Shown here: positions 8,904 to 18,060 of the stretch, piece by piece
Layout: every line of letters starts with the position of its first letter
Position numbering within the stretch: the first letter of the stretch is position 1
From: a virus
DNA: 22,264 nucleotides
Virus record (IMG/VR): IMGVR_UViG_3300021961_000707
Coordinates: 1 to 22,264 of that record
Strand: one strand, 5' to 3'
Program-made: the position numbers and the translations under genes
The notes under the pieces: generated by a model
What the model was told of the DNA's origin: nothing
The model's input: the letters and a program-made list of their open reading frames with translations, nothing else
Databases searched by the model: none

Positions 8904-11900
8904 AGTATTTCCTCATTGAATATATATTTGTTTATATACTTATTCATCGCAGATTTACCAACTCTAAGACCAAAATAAAAATGGTAAGGTGAACCAACAC
9001 CAACAGCAGGTGGTGGTGGATATAAATAAGAATTTGGTGTAATTGTAGGATTTACCCCACCAGTAGATGACGAGTTATATATAAACCCAGGTCTTTCAAA
9101 TGTTGGTGTAACAACACTCGATGGGAATGTTGGTTGACCTGACGCTATGTTACCACCCAACAGTCTATCAACTGATTGGTATTTGTAAGTGTAAATCTGT
9201 GATGGTACACTATTTTTGATTTGCCAATCATTAATCTGTGAACCAAATATTAAATTACTATTGTTTTGTATTTGCCACGGCCAATACGGTACTTGTTGGT
9301 CTTCAAACCCGTAATAGTTAGTTAAATAAATTATTGTATTATCCGCAAATGTAGTTCTACCAGGTGTAATTAAATCTCTGTTTTCTGTGTTAGCCGAGAA
9401 GAAAACACCCAAAACAGGTCCTTGACCTGTCTGATAGTATTTAATTTGACTTTGAGAATAGTTGTCACCCAAGTATGGTGTAACACCAAACTCAGAGTTA
9501 ATACTCAACAATTGTGTAACATCACCATCTAATCTTTGTTTTGGTCTTGAGAACAACTGACCTATTGATGAATCACCTGCGTTTAGAACTTGTTCCCAGA
9601 AATTAGCATCCGCAAGTCTACTAATAACAAACAATTGTAAAATGTCTGAAGTGTCATTATAAGAAGTTGTAGGAATCTTATTTATAATGAATCCCTCGTA
9701 ATCAGGGTTAAATGTAATCTCTTTGATGAATTGGTCTCTTGGTCCCAAATCAATCATAGTTGTTGGGCTGCCTAATAGTCTTTTGTTACTCGCATCATAC
9801 AATTCATCATTAGTATTTAATGGTGGTGTTTTACCAATGAAAATATTTCCATTGTATGGTGAGCTACGGTAGAAGAATGAGTTATTAGTTTCTTTAAAAA
9901 CGATAGTATCTGTACAGTATCTGTAAGTCGTATCTGAGTTAAATGTTGCCGCTGAGAATGGTGCCAAATACAAAGTATCTTTTTGAAAAGAATACATGTA
10001 TAATGAACCATTAATCCAGTTGTTTACGAACGTAAGTGATATAACATTTCTACATAACGCAAACATCATTCTAAATCTTGACCTCCATTCAAAGAATGTT
10101 GTTATATCTTTTCCAATTGTGGAAAAAGCCGGTCTTTGTACTAAATAATAACAACCACCATATATTTTTTTGATGTCATCTTCTTTATCAAAATAATAAC
10201 AATCATCGGTAGTCACCGCAACTCCAAAGTTTTCACCATCACCTGTGTAACACTTAAGGGGTACCATCCCTTCACAACTGAATGTTTGAATGATATTAGC
10301 AGCAACACTACCAGCATCTTCCAAGAAGTCGTCAGCAGCTTCGTTTGAGTTGTCACTTCCAACATTGTAGGTTGGTGTTACTTGTTCAGCCAAACCACTG
10401 TCACTAATAGCATAAACTGCAAAATTTTTGTTTTGATGTAAAACAAATCTTCTATCATGAGTATCTGATGTTGGTAATCTATCAGACCTCATAACTATCC
10501 TTGTGGTATTAGACATGGCTAAAGTATCTGTGGGATATTGAGTGAAATAAGTTGGAGAGTAATAGAAATAATCATTTCTACTTGGATTACCCGAACCACC
10601 ATTACACAACATCATAGTACCACCTTCAATTATTTCATTGTTTTTGTAACCGTTTTTAAAACCTGACGAATTGGTTGAGTTAACCATTTTGTTACCGCTA
10701 TTCTTAGTCGCTAAAGCACCACTAACAGTATTGAAATTGCTGATTGAGCCGGCAGTACCAGAACCAACTTTAGGGTTGTTAGAATCCAAACAAGAATAAT
10801 CTAAATGGTTTTTTGTTGCAAATGTTTGGTAATTTGTTCCAACCGTAAATGTGTAACTACCAAAAAACAAATAACCATTATTATTTGCTCCGTTATTAGT
10901 TATTAAATTGTGTCTTGGTAGCGTGTAGTTTACGGAGTTATACTTTTGAATAGGGACATTCATTTTATAGTTACCTCTCACTGTTGGTCCAGTACCAAAT
11001 GATTTACCATATAATGGTGATAAATCAAAAATAGTATCCTGTCTATCAGTATACATGTCAACACCCCTAACTAAAAAGACTACTATGTGATTCTTATATT
11101 CTGCATTAAGTTGGAAGTTTGGTACGTTGTATTTGAATTTTTCCGTACCTGAAGAATCTGGATAATCATCCGGATTATCACCACCACCTTTACTCACTCT
11201 TTGGTATCCAAATATGAATCTATTAATCAATTTATCATTACCGAATCCGTATGTTGTTGGTATGTTTGATACCCCTGCGAGTTGTATATAATCTTGTATT
11301 GTTGATGCCGTGATTACCTGATAATACTCAACATCTGACGGATACAGATATTTGTTTTTTAACTCATTTGTGGAACCTGTAATCTCATAAACCGTAGCAC
11401 TGTTTGAACTTAGGTTTGATGGGTTCATATAATTTACCGTTGCGTAGTAAGTAGTACTTGTAATTGACGTACCTGTTGTACCCCCACTTACGTTTGGGTC
11501 TGCTGAATTGGCAGTATTTTGGAAAGATATTACTCTACCCGTTTGTAACGCATCTTGACTTTCAGGGTCACATAACAAAACCAAAACATTGTCATAGTGA
11601 AACTTACCAGAGTTTAACGGTGACGATGGATTTACACTTACCTTAACTTTATTTTGTGCATTGTCAGCATGATACTTAGCTTTGACATTGAACAGGTTCA
11701 TTCTTTCAGATAATGTTAAATCCCACGACCAAGTTTTGTAATTGGTGTATGGATTACCATCATCATTGTTATCATCCATAAAAGGAGATTTTGTCCAAAC
11801 TGAATTATCTACACCGTTATCGAAACCTGACATTGTAGATTGGAAACCATAAACATATTTTGATTGCCAAGTAGTATCAACTTCACTACCATTAAGACCA

Positions 11901-13858
11901 ATCACTTGTTCAAAAAACAAATAGTCAGTTGAGTTAACTAATAAACTATTATTTGGTGAAGGTGTTGTATCATTTTGAGTAACGACATCACGACTTTCAC
12001 AGTTACACATATCACAGTCAGGATATGACATATTAGGTAAAGGAATCGCAGTTAATGGACAAGTTTCGCTAATATTGACTAACTGCCATTTAGGACAATT
12101 TAATTTTAACAAACCAAACGATAATGCCTTTACAACATTACATAGAATAATCAAAGCACTTAGAAGAACAGTACCAACAACATTAATGATTACTCTTAAG
12201 ATTGGCCAAAGAATACATATAATATTTGATAAGAATATTAAAGTAATAATTGTTGGAACTAAAAGAGTTAATAATATATTGAATAGGAAATATAATAAGT
12301 CAAAATTCCTAACCCCATCGTTTACAGGGAACTTATTATTTTCAGACTCACAACTTCTATCAAGAATTTCTTTAATACCTAAAAATCTTGCTCTACCACT
12401 ACCTTTTCTATAATCCTCAATAAATTGTGACGTAGTATAAACTTTATTATACTTCATCAAATAGAAAAAATCTTCACAATTAATTGCAGCTTGTTTGTCA
12501 GCATAATCATTCCAATCTAATGAAAACGCATAACTTTTTTGGAATAATTGCCAGTTAGTATTTCCTGTATAGTTCGGGTCATAATATGGACTATTATCTT
12601 TTGCATATAATGCCGGGTCAACACCGGGGTTTGTTGTTGTAGCACCTGTCCATCCATATTCTCTAATATTTGGTACTAAAAAGTTGGCTCTTTGTATTTC
12701 ACCCTGAATTGGTATTAGGGTATTACCCTCCCTAAGTGGTCCGTTTTGTTGTGACTGATACTTAATTTTAAATCTATATTTACCCTTTGTTGGGATACCA
12801 ATTCTTGGGTCTCTTGAATAAACTAATTCACCATATTCATTTGTAACAACATAGTCTAAGTTCATCGGCACATCACAAACAAACGTACCGTCCTCATCTA
12901 TAACTTTACCACCATTTGCAAGTCTAAATTGCTCAAGGATAGGATTACCATTTTCATCAGAATTTACAGTCTGTCTAATCGCTAATATTTCACCAGGACC
13001 GGTAACCATCCCACACAAATCACCTTGTTCAGTTTTTGGTTTACAATTTTTCTTTAACATCTGAGCATCCTGTGAACTCATAATTGAACCCATGAATACC
13101 GCAGTTGGTTGAATCTCAATACCTAATTCTCTTAGGTCAAAATCGGCACGAGTAATTCCTATACTACATTGTGAACCGTCACCCCAAAATGAAGTCACGT
13201 TTACATCTTTCTTAGCATTAATAATTTGAGGAAGTGAGTCCAAATCCTCAGATGCCCTAAACTGTACACCATCAAATTGCTCCGCAGTTGCAAGACCCAT
13301 TCTAATCAAATCCGCAGGTCTTAAAGAGAACTCACCTATGTTTGATAGGTCTAAGTCCATTGTGAGTGTCTGTATACCCAAAGGGACACCTACAATCATA
13401 AAGTCACCAGACTCATTTGTTTTAACCGTATACTTGTAATACTTTTCGTATATTTCAAGTACCTCACTACGAGTTAGTAAGTCTTCACGAGTTGGGAATG
13501 TTCCTGTTGGTGTATGTCCCCCATATTCCTGATTATATGGTAATAAATTATAACGATATCCGTCTTCATTTTTTTCAGCGGGACTTTTGTAAGGATAAAG
13601 TGCAGATATTACAGGATTTAATAAATCTTCATCATCCACTGGTACAAACACAGAAACACGTACATTTGGAACACCAAATCCGCCATTGGCAACAACACGA
13701 CCGACTATCACACCATAATCAGCACAAAAACGAGTATAGACATCTCCTTGAGAAAGTTTCATTGATAAGATTTCCAAAAAGTCGAAATCTTGTTCTACAT
13801 TCAGTTGCAAAGTTTGGTCTACTCCTAATTGTGTACGTAGTCTGTATGATTTAGGCAT
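8900..13858 (-). CDS. Giant baseplate-operon protein with Ig-like N-terminus and internal hydrophobic segment
   Basis: A 1652-residue protein directly downstream of the gp6-like gene, the place of gp7 in T4 (about 1030 residues), but no clear gp7 similarity is visible. Residues about 48-172 look like a carboxypeptidase-regulatory/Ig-like sandwich (VGRVVANGGFGVPNVRVSVF, then TNESGDFMIVGVPLG); a second similar unit with IDEDGTFVCDVPMNLDYVV lies at about 285-370. Residues 519-586 are almost wholly hydrophobic (LLYFLFNILLTLLVPTIITL and onward, broken only by R555 and K577), long enough for two or three membrane helices, and are followed by a Cys cluster (C588, C600, C615, C618, C620). More Cys occur later (CEGMVPLKC; DDCYYF; GGCYYL). 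The C-terminal half is Asn/Tyr-rich and beta-like. A large structural protein is likely; membrane interaction is inference. Confidence 0.8.
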   Translation of the reverse strand: MPKSYRLRTQLGVDQTLQLNVEQDFDFLEILSMKLSQGDVYTRFCADYGVIVGRVVANGGFGVPNVRVSVFVPVDDEDLLNPVISALYPYKSPAEKNEDGYRYNLLPYNQEYGGHTPTGTFPTREDLLTRSEVLEIYEKYYKYTVKTNESGDFMIVGVPLGIQTLTMDLDLSNIGEFSLRPADLIRMGLATAEQFDGVQFRASEDLDSLPQIINAKKDVNVTSFWGDGSQCSIGITRADFDLRELGIEIQPTAVFMGSIMSSQDAQMLKKNCKPKTEQGDLCGMVTGPGEILAIRQTVNSDENGNPILEQFRLANGGKVIDEDGTFVCDVPMNLDYVVTNEYGELVYSRDPRIGIPTKGKYRFKIKYQSQQNGPLREGNTLIPIQGEIQRANFLVPNIREYGWTGATTTNPGVDPALYAKDNSPYYDPNYTGNTNWQLFQKSYAFSLDWNDYADKQAAINCEDFFYLMKYNKVYTTSQFIEDYRKGSGRARFLGIKEILDRSCESENNKFPVNDGVRNFDLLYFLFNILLTLLVPTIITLIFLSNIICILWPILRVIINVVGTVLLSALIILCNVVKALSFGLLKLNCPKWQLVNISETCPLTAIPLPNMSYPDCDMCNCESRDVVTQNDTTPSPNNSLLVNSTDYLFFEQVIGLNGSEVDTTWQSKYVYGFQSTMSGFDNGVDNSVWTKSPFMDDNNDDGNPYTNYKTWSWDLTLSERMNLFNVKAKYHADNAQNKVKVSVNPSSPLNSGKFHYDNVLVLLCDPESQDALQTGRVISFQNTANSADPNVSGGTTGTSITSTTYYATVNYMNPSNLSSNSATVYEITGSTNELKNKYLYPSDVEYYQVITASTIQDYIQLAGVSNIPTTYGFGNDKLINRFIFGYQRVSKGGGDNPDDYPDSSGTEKFKYNVPNFQLNAEYKNHIVVFLVRGVDMYTDRQDTIFDLSPLYGKSFGTGPTVRGNYKMNVPIQKYNSVNYTLPRHNLITNNGANNNGYLFFGSYTFTVGTNYQTFATKNHLDYSCLDSNNPKVGSGTAGSISNFNTVSGALATKNSGNKMVNSTNSSGFKNGYKNNEIIEGGTMMLCNGGSGNPSRNDYFYYSPTYFTQYPTDTLAMSNTTRIVMRSDRLPTSDTHDRRFVLHQNKNFAVYAISDSGLAEQVTPTYNVGSDNSNEAADDFLEDAGSVAANIIQTFSCEGMVPLKCYTGDGENFGVAVTTDDCYYFDKEDDIKKIYGGCYYLVQRPAFSTIGKDITTFFEWRSRFRMMFALCRNVISLTFVNNWINGSLYMYSFQKDTLYLAPFSAATFNSDTTYRYCTDTIVFKETNNSFFYRSSPYNGNIFIGKTPPLNTNDELYDASNKRLLGSPTTMIDLGPRDQFIKEITFNPDYEGFIINKIPTTSYNDTSDILQLFVISRLADANFWEQVLNAGDSSIGQLFSRPKQRLDGDVTQLLSINSEFGVTPYLGDNYSQSQIKYYQTGQGPVLGVFFSANTENRDLITPGRTTFADNTIIYLTNYYGFEDQQVPYWPWQIQNNSNLIFGSQINDWQIKNSVPSQIYTYKYQSVDRLLGGNIASGQPTFPSSVVTPTFERPGFIYNSSSTGGVNPTITPNSYLYPPPPAVGVGSPYHFYFGLRVGKSAMNKYINKYIFNEEIL
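8909..8914 (-). promoter_or_regulatory. Shine-Dalgarno site of the 575-residue gene
   Basis: Minus-strand GAGGA is followed by AATACT and the ATG at 8903, a six-base spacing. Most other starts in the window have only A/T-rich leaders. The site lies inside the end of the upstream gene, so it may restore initiation at a four-base overlap. Confidence 0.6.
11980..12310 (-). other. Hydrophobic membrane-like segment plus Cys cluster within the giant baseplate protein
   Basis: This part encodes residues 517-626. A stretch of some 65 residues is nearly all Leu, Ile, Val, Phe, Thr and Ser with one Arg and one Lys, then CPKW and the cluster CDMCNC. The flanking segments are soluble in character. It could form two or three transmembrane helices or a buried hydrophobic hairpin. 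Confidence 0.75.
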
Positions 13859-13929
13859 ATAATATCTTTTTAGATAAATAGTTATTCATCTATTTTCATA
13901 ATAACTTAGTAAAACTCTATGTAAATGAA
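13859..13929 (-). other. 71-base A/T-rich gap ahead of the giant baseplate gene
   Basis: This is one of the two largest gaps in the late block. The minus strand holds an imperfect palindrome (GATGAATA AC TATTTATC) with a two-base centre, too tight for a stable hairpin and without a T-tract, so it is not a terminator. No TATAAATA late-promoter box and no Bacteroidota-type TAnnTTTG box is seen. A promoter or operator is possible but unsupported. Confidence 0.25.
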
Positions 13930-15768
13930 TTAAGAGAAATCGACTGTCTTCAGATTCTTAATTCTAACCTTAATGTCCTTATTAGGGAATCTAACTTGGT
14001 AAATCTGTGATGGTTCTGCAAAAATAGTGTCATCAATTAATAAAATCTCTTTAGTTGCACTATTAGCATATCTCTGTGAAGTTTCAGATGAAGAGTACTG
14101 TCCACCTACTTTATTGAACACTTTTAAGTCTGTTACCGATATAACACCAGCCACGTCTTGTACTTGGCTTCTGATTTCTGATATGAATACATTACCACCC
14201 ATCTCTCTAAACACAGGACTCATAAGTGTTTGTATTTTATCAATTACTCTTGTAATAACTTCACCTTGGTTTTGGGCTGCATCTACAACCACTGAAATAT
14301 CAAATTCTAAATCAATAACTTGAGCGACATTAATTGAAATATAGTCATTAATCATTCTATAATTTGACAAGTAGTTTGCTAAGTTTGTTTTCAAAGTATT
14401 TGATACTGTTTGAGTTAACGAACCCGTCGAATCATAAGACACAATATTGATATTAATTTTGTTGTCTTGTTCTGTAATAGCCACTTTAGCAGGTGCCCCA
14501 AACTTACCAGGCATTTTTCTAATTAATGCGTAGTAGTCATTAACGGTTACCGCTCTGTTTTGTGATGCGAAGTTGAACGTAACCATGTTTCTTACTTCTT
14601 CTATATTTGGTTGGTTAGCACCACCAATTGCAGCAGTCACGTTATTAACTCTCAACGAGTTCACCACCTGTTGGTTAATATTAGCCGAAGGTCCGTTTAC
14701 AAAGAAGTTAACAGTTCCAATTTGATTGATTGTGTTTACACCGATGTTAGAAACAGTTCCTCCACCGACTCTATATTGAACAAACAATGTCGTGTTTGCT
14801 TTTACTGTTTTACCTAAACCAATATTGTTCTGATAATCTTGTATTCTTAAAGGGACACCAGTTCTTGAGAACTGAGCTAATTGGTCGTCAGCGGTTACTG
14901 TAGCATTACCAAACTGAACTCTTAAGAAACCTTCAGGTGTATATTCGGTAATAAATCTTAATTCAGTTTCAATGTATCTACCGACCTTGATACCGGGTCT
15001 GTCTGCTGGTTTTGTAGGGTCTTCAATAAAAACTCTACTTTCGGCTAACGAATCAACTTCAAACCATCTATCAGGTGAGTTGATAAATTCAGAATACGTT
15101 GGGATAGACTGGAATGATGTTCCGTCTTTTTGAATAACAGATGTTACACCTATAATGTTTTTTTCAGGTAAGAAAAATTCAAAGAATGGTTTGATGTCTG
15201 CCGGTGTTATTACTTTTTTGTAAACCTTAGTAATACCGTTTACTACCACTTCCCTTTTAGTAATTGTATAGTTTAACAACTTACCATTTGAATCAAAGTT
15301 AGGTATTTTGGTTTGGTTTGGGTATCCTTCACTGTTATATTGTGATGAGAAATCAATATCGAAAACATTTTCAAATGTTTGTCCCGCACCGACTACTTGA
15401 GAACCCGCTCTTAAAATACCTAAGTATCTTGTGTCTTCTTGGTCACCGAAGGCAGGTACTGTAATGGCAAAGTCACAAAGAGCAACCGATGGTCTATTAC
15501 CGGGTATCTTTAAACCGTAGGTTCTGGCAATGTTAAAGATAGATGAACGTTGTTGAGCGTATTGAAGAACTGTTTCTTGAATACTTCTATCCATGTGATA
15601 ATGTAAGTTATCACCGATAGCTGCGTTCAAATCTAAAAATACTGAATAAACTGAAGCGTCATTGAAGTTATCAATTAGTTCAGGATAATACTGTTGAGTG
15701 TAATTAATGAGGTCCTGACGTAGTGATTCAAAGTCTCTGTCTGCGTATGATATTCTTCTTTGTGCCAT
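13930..15768 (-). CDS. gp6-like baseplate wedge protein (baseplate J family)
   Basis: A 612-residue protein (T4 gp6 is 660). The N-terminus ISYADRDFESLRQDLINYT, followed by DASVYSVFLDLNAAIGDNLHY and QYAQQRSSIFNIARTYGLK, matches the T4/cyanophage gp6 pattern in which each wedge protein starts with a helical region around DFE..R..LI. The middle and C-terminal parts carry baseplate-J-like blocks: NMVTFNFASQNRAVTVNDYY, RKMPGKFGAPAKVAITEQ, and near the end REMGGNVFISEIRSQVQDV with GVISVTDLKV. In T4 a gp6 dimer joins neighbouring wedges into the ring around the hub. It starts 5 bases after the gp25-like gene with no Shine-Dalgarno. Family assignment is firm. Confidence 0.88.
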   Translation of the reverse strand: MAQRRISYADRDFESLRQDLINYTQQYYPELIDNFNDASVYSVFLDLNAAIGDNLHYHMDRSIQETVLQYAQQRSSIFNIARTYGLKIPGNRPSVALCDFAITVPAFGDQEDTRYLGILRAGSQVVGAGQTFENVFDIDFSSQYNSEGYPNQTKIPNFDSNGKLLNYTITKREVVVNGITKVYKKVITPADIKPFFEFFLPEKNIIGVTSVIQKDGTSFQSIPTYSEFINSPDRWFEVDSLAESRVFIEDPTKPADRPGIKVGRYIETELRFITEYTPEGFLRVQFGNATVTADDQLAQFSRTGVPLRIQDYQNNIGLGKTVKANTTLFVQYRVGGGTVSNIGVNTINQIGTVNFFVNGPSANINQQVVNSLRVNNVTAAIGGANQPNIEEVRNMVTFNFASQNRAVTVNDYYALIRKMPGKFGAPAKVAITEQDNKININIVSYDSTGSLTQTVSNTLKTNLANYLSNYRMINDYISINVAQVIDLEFDISVVVDAAQNQGEVITRVIDKIQTLMSPVFREMGGNVFISEIRSQVQDVAGVISVTDLKVFNKVGGQYSSSETSQRYANSATKEILLIDDTIFAEPSQIYQVRFPNKDIKVRIKNLKTVDFS

Positions 15769-15773
15769 TTACA

Positions 15774-16238
15774 TTAAATATTGATAATAACAAAATCCTT
15801 ACTATCGAAGGTACTGTCTGTTATAGTATAGTCAATTCTGATTTTAGCTGTATAGTCGGCAACACCTGTTCCCGGTACTCTATAAATACCACTCACACCA
15901 ATTTGACTCATATTTAGGTCACCAATCAATTCAAGTTCTTCCGTATATGGTGTAATCGTAATATCATTCAAAACTAAATTTGGTAAAAATTCATCAACCG
16001 CCTGTCTAATATCTGCCTTGATTGCTTCGAACGATAAACCATCCATAGGTTCAAAAATGAACTCATATATTCTTGTACCAAAATTTGGTAAATAATATCT
16101 ACTACCCTTTCTTGTTAAGATAAGGTGTAATAAATCTGTTCTTATCTCTTCCTCAGGAGTTTGAGATAATGAAAGGTATTTTCCATCCTGACTTTGTCCA
16201 AAAGGAAAATTAATACCATATGTTTTACCATCCGCCAT
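15774..16238 (-). CDS. gp25-like baseplate wedge protein
   Basis: A 154-residue protein using the ATG at 16238 (MADGKTYGINFPF). The frame could be read from a TTG at 16277, but that lies in the terminator's T-tract and adds a Lys/Ile-rich tail unlike the family, so I reject it. The block LTRKGSRYYLPNFGTRI (residues 41-57) followed by EFIFEPM matches T4 gp25 (TTRKGSRPFDPEFG); the family also includes TssE of type VI secretion. Gp25 joins the wedge core to the first sheath ring. The family's EPR motif is not intact: the aligned residues 85-87 read LPN. It is the first gene after the terminator and is directly followed by gp6, as expected for the wedge core. T4 gp25 is 132 residues, so this one is slightly longer. 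Confidence 0.88.
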   Translation of the reverse strand: MADGKTYGINFPFGQSQDGKYLSLSQTPEEEIRTDLLHLILTRKGSRYYLPNFGTRIYEFIFEPMDGLSFEAIKADIRQAVDEFLPNLVLNDITITPYTEELELIGDLNMSQIGVSGIYRVPGTGVADYTAKIRIDYTITDSTFDSKDFVIINI

Positions 16239-16275
16239 ATTACATAAATATATTCCTATTATTTTTTTTAGAAAC
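16239..16275 (-). promoter_or_regulatory. Candidate promoter/leader for the late baseplate operon
   Basis: A promoter is expected here because a strong terminator stands upstream and a new gene block starts downstream. The minus strand has TATATTTA (a 7 of 8 match to the Bacteroidota TAnnTTTG box) about 22 bases after a TTTG that lies in the terminator T-tract. Spacing is slightly long and the DNA is very AT-rich, so a chance match is plausible. No T4-type TATAAATA box is present. Confidence 0.25.
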
Positions 16276-16308
16276 AAAAAAACCCGACAACTTATTTGTC
16301 GGGTTTTT
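16276..16308 (-). terminator. Intrinsic terminator after nrdA
   Basis: The stem CCCGACAA (16283-16290) pairs perfectly with TTGTCGGG (16296-16303) around a 5-base loop. On the minus strand it is followed by seven T residues (complement of the A-tract 16276-16282). It starts about 27 bases after the nrdA stop. A five-T run on the plus strand makes it potentially bidirectional. It separates the DNA-metabolism genes from the baseplate genes. Confidence 0.92.
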
Positions 16309-16334
16309 CATACATTAATCTACTTTTTTGTGTT

Positions 16335-18041
16335 TTATGCTTCACAACTCGTGCAAACTAAATCATTTAGATTAAGTTTTTTTCTTGCGAAAGCCTGAGC
16401 CGAATTCATTGAGTGTTGATAGTACAATGTTTTAACTCCAAGTTGCCATGCGTCCATAAGAAGTTTGTTAACATCTTTTGTTGGCATATCAGGTGAAATC
16501 ATCAAGTTTAAAGATTGTGCTTGGTCAATAAAATCCTGTCTAACAGCCGCTTGGTTAATGATTGCTGACTGATTAATTTCAGCAAAAGTTCTAAATACTG
16601 CCTTTTGTTCGTCAGATAAGAAGTCCAAATGTTGAACTGAACCATCTTGTTTTTTAATACTGTCCCAAGTTGCTTTAGTGTCTTTTTTCATTGATGCCAA
16701 TAACTTTTGAAGAACAGGGTTCTTAATGGTTACTTTCAATTTAGCCACGTCTTTAACATATGCGTTAGACCAAATAGGTTCAATCGATTGAGATACTTGA
16801 CCCAAAATAAACGCTGATGATGTAGTAGGTGCAATTGCGTTTAATGTAACGTTTCTTCTACCATACCCAACTAAAGTTTCAGGTTCACCAAACATCTCAG
16901 CCAATTTAGACGATGCATCATATGATTTATCTCTAATCAATTTGAAAACTTCAATGTTTAATTTTGCACTATCCTTACTATCAAATGGTAATCCTTTAGA
17001 TTGAAGTAGTGAGTGCCATCCTAATACTCCCAAACCAAGTGCTCTTTGTCTCTTAGCGAAGTTGTATGCTTTTTCAAGGTAGAAAAATGCTCTCTGACCT
17101 TCAATGGTACCACTGTTTCGGATGTCATCAATTTTGCTGATAAACTCTGTTACAACAGCATCAAGGAAATATACCATCATTTCTACTGCGTCGGTGTCTT
17201 TCCACTCATCATAATGAAGTAAGTTCATAGATGACAATACACAAACAAAAGACTCTTCTTCTGAATTGTGAAGTGCAATTTCAGAACAAAGATTCGAATT
17301 GTAAATTTTCATTCCTTTGTCTCTATAAACTTCAGGTGCTTTTTTATTCATTGTGTCAGTGAACATGATATATGGGTAACCAATTTCACCTCTACGTTGA
17401 ATTACTTTTGCCCAAATAGCTCGTTTCTCTTTGTCACCATTAACCATCTGTTCCATAAATTCATCAGTAACAGTCACTGCGTGTGTTAAATCTTGAATTG
17501 GGAATCCTTCCGTACCGATTTCCAAGAACTCCATAATATCAGGATGTTCTACTGGTAGGTATGGTGAAAATCTACCTCTACGTGTTGAACCTTGTGAAAT
17601 ATTATCCACAACACTTTGGAACAAGTTCATAAAGTGAACTGCACCGGGAGCATGTCCGTTGTCTGTAATTTTAGCACCTCTACCACGAATGTTACCAAAG
17701 TAACCTGAGGTACCTCCACCCATTTTACTCATTTCACCAACTTCTGCTTGTGTGTATAAAATTGACTCAATATTGTCACCCACATTAGAACCAAAACAAC
17801 TTACAGGTAATCCCCTTTTCTTACCAAAGTTAGCCCAAACAGGTGATGATAATGAATACCAACCACGCCCCATATAATCATAGAACTTGTCAGCAAAACC
17901 ATCAATACCCAAGATTTTCTCGGCATGTTCTGCAATTGTTTTAATTCTTTCTAAGGGTTCTTCTCCCTCACTCAAATATCCTCTACGAAGAAATGTAATT
18001 GACTCTTCGTTAATCCAATCAAAAGGTTCTCTATTTTCCAT
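16335..18041 (-). CDS. nrdA: Class I ribonucleotide reductase, alpha (large, catalytic) subunit
   Basis: A 568-residue protein that reduces ribonucleoside diphosphates to deoxyribonucleotides with the beta subunit encoded upstream. Key residues by motif: the redox Cys C82 in GLPVSCFGSN, the active-site set N250-C252-E254 in NSNLCSEIALHN, the partner Cys C267 in FVCVLSSMNL, the radical-transfer pair Y540-Y541 in KTLYYQHSMN, and a C-terminal C563-C566 pair (CTSC) for re-reduction. It is much shorter than E. coli NrdA (761 residues) mainly because the N-terminal ATP-cone is absent: the protein opens directly with MENREPFDWI. The ATP-cone is instead on the beta subunit. It begins 19 bases after nrdB and ends at a strong terminator, so the two are co-transcribed in the order nrdB-nrdA. 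Confidence 0.95.
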   Translation of the reverse strand: MENREPFDWINEESITFLRRGYLSEGEEPLERIKTIAEHAEKILGIDGFADKFYDYMGRGWYSLSSPVWANFGKKRGLPVSCFGSNVGDNIESILYTQAEVGEMSKMGGGTSGYFGNIRGRGAKITDNGHAPGAVHFMNLFQSVVDNISQGSTRRGRFSPYLPVEHPDIMEFLEIGTEGFPIQDLTHAVTVTDEFMEQMVNGDKEKRAIWAKVIQRRGEIGYPYIMFTDTMNKKAPEVYRDKGMKIYNSNLCSEIALHNSEEESFVCVLSSMNLLHYDEWKDTDAVEMMVYFLDAVVTEFISKIDDIRNSGTIEGQRAFFYLEKAYNFAKRQRALGLGVLGWHSLLQSKGLPFDSKDSAKLNIEVFKLIRDKSYDASSKLAEMFGEPETLVGYGRRNVTLNAIAPTTSSAFILGQVSQSIEPIWSNAYVKDVAKLKVTIKNPVLQKLLASMKKDTKATWDSIKKQDGSVQHLDFLSDEQKAVFRTFAEINQSAIINQAAVRQDFIDQAQSLNLMISPDMPTKDVNKLLMDAWQLGVKTLYYQHSMNSAQAFARKKLNLNDLVCTSCEA

Positions 18042-18060
18042 GTTTCTTAAATAATTCTTA

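Noticed and set aside
9679-9686. T4 late-promoter box TATAAATA on the minus strand (also at 6706-6713)
   Set aside because: Both lie deep inside coding regions, not upstream of genes, and are expected by chance in AT-rich DNA.
12075-12413. Plus-strand frame of 112 codons opposite the hydrophobic segment
   Set aside because: It is antisense to the giant baseplate gene, has no ribosome site or family match, and is explained by the codon bias of the Leu/Ile-rich stretch.
16239-16277. TTG at 16277 as start of the gp25-like gene
   Set aside because: The added 13 residues come from the terminator T-tract and A-rich leader; the ATG at 16238 aligns with family length.
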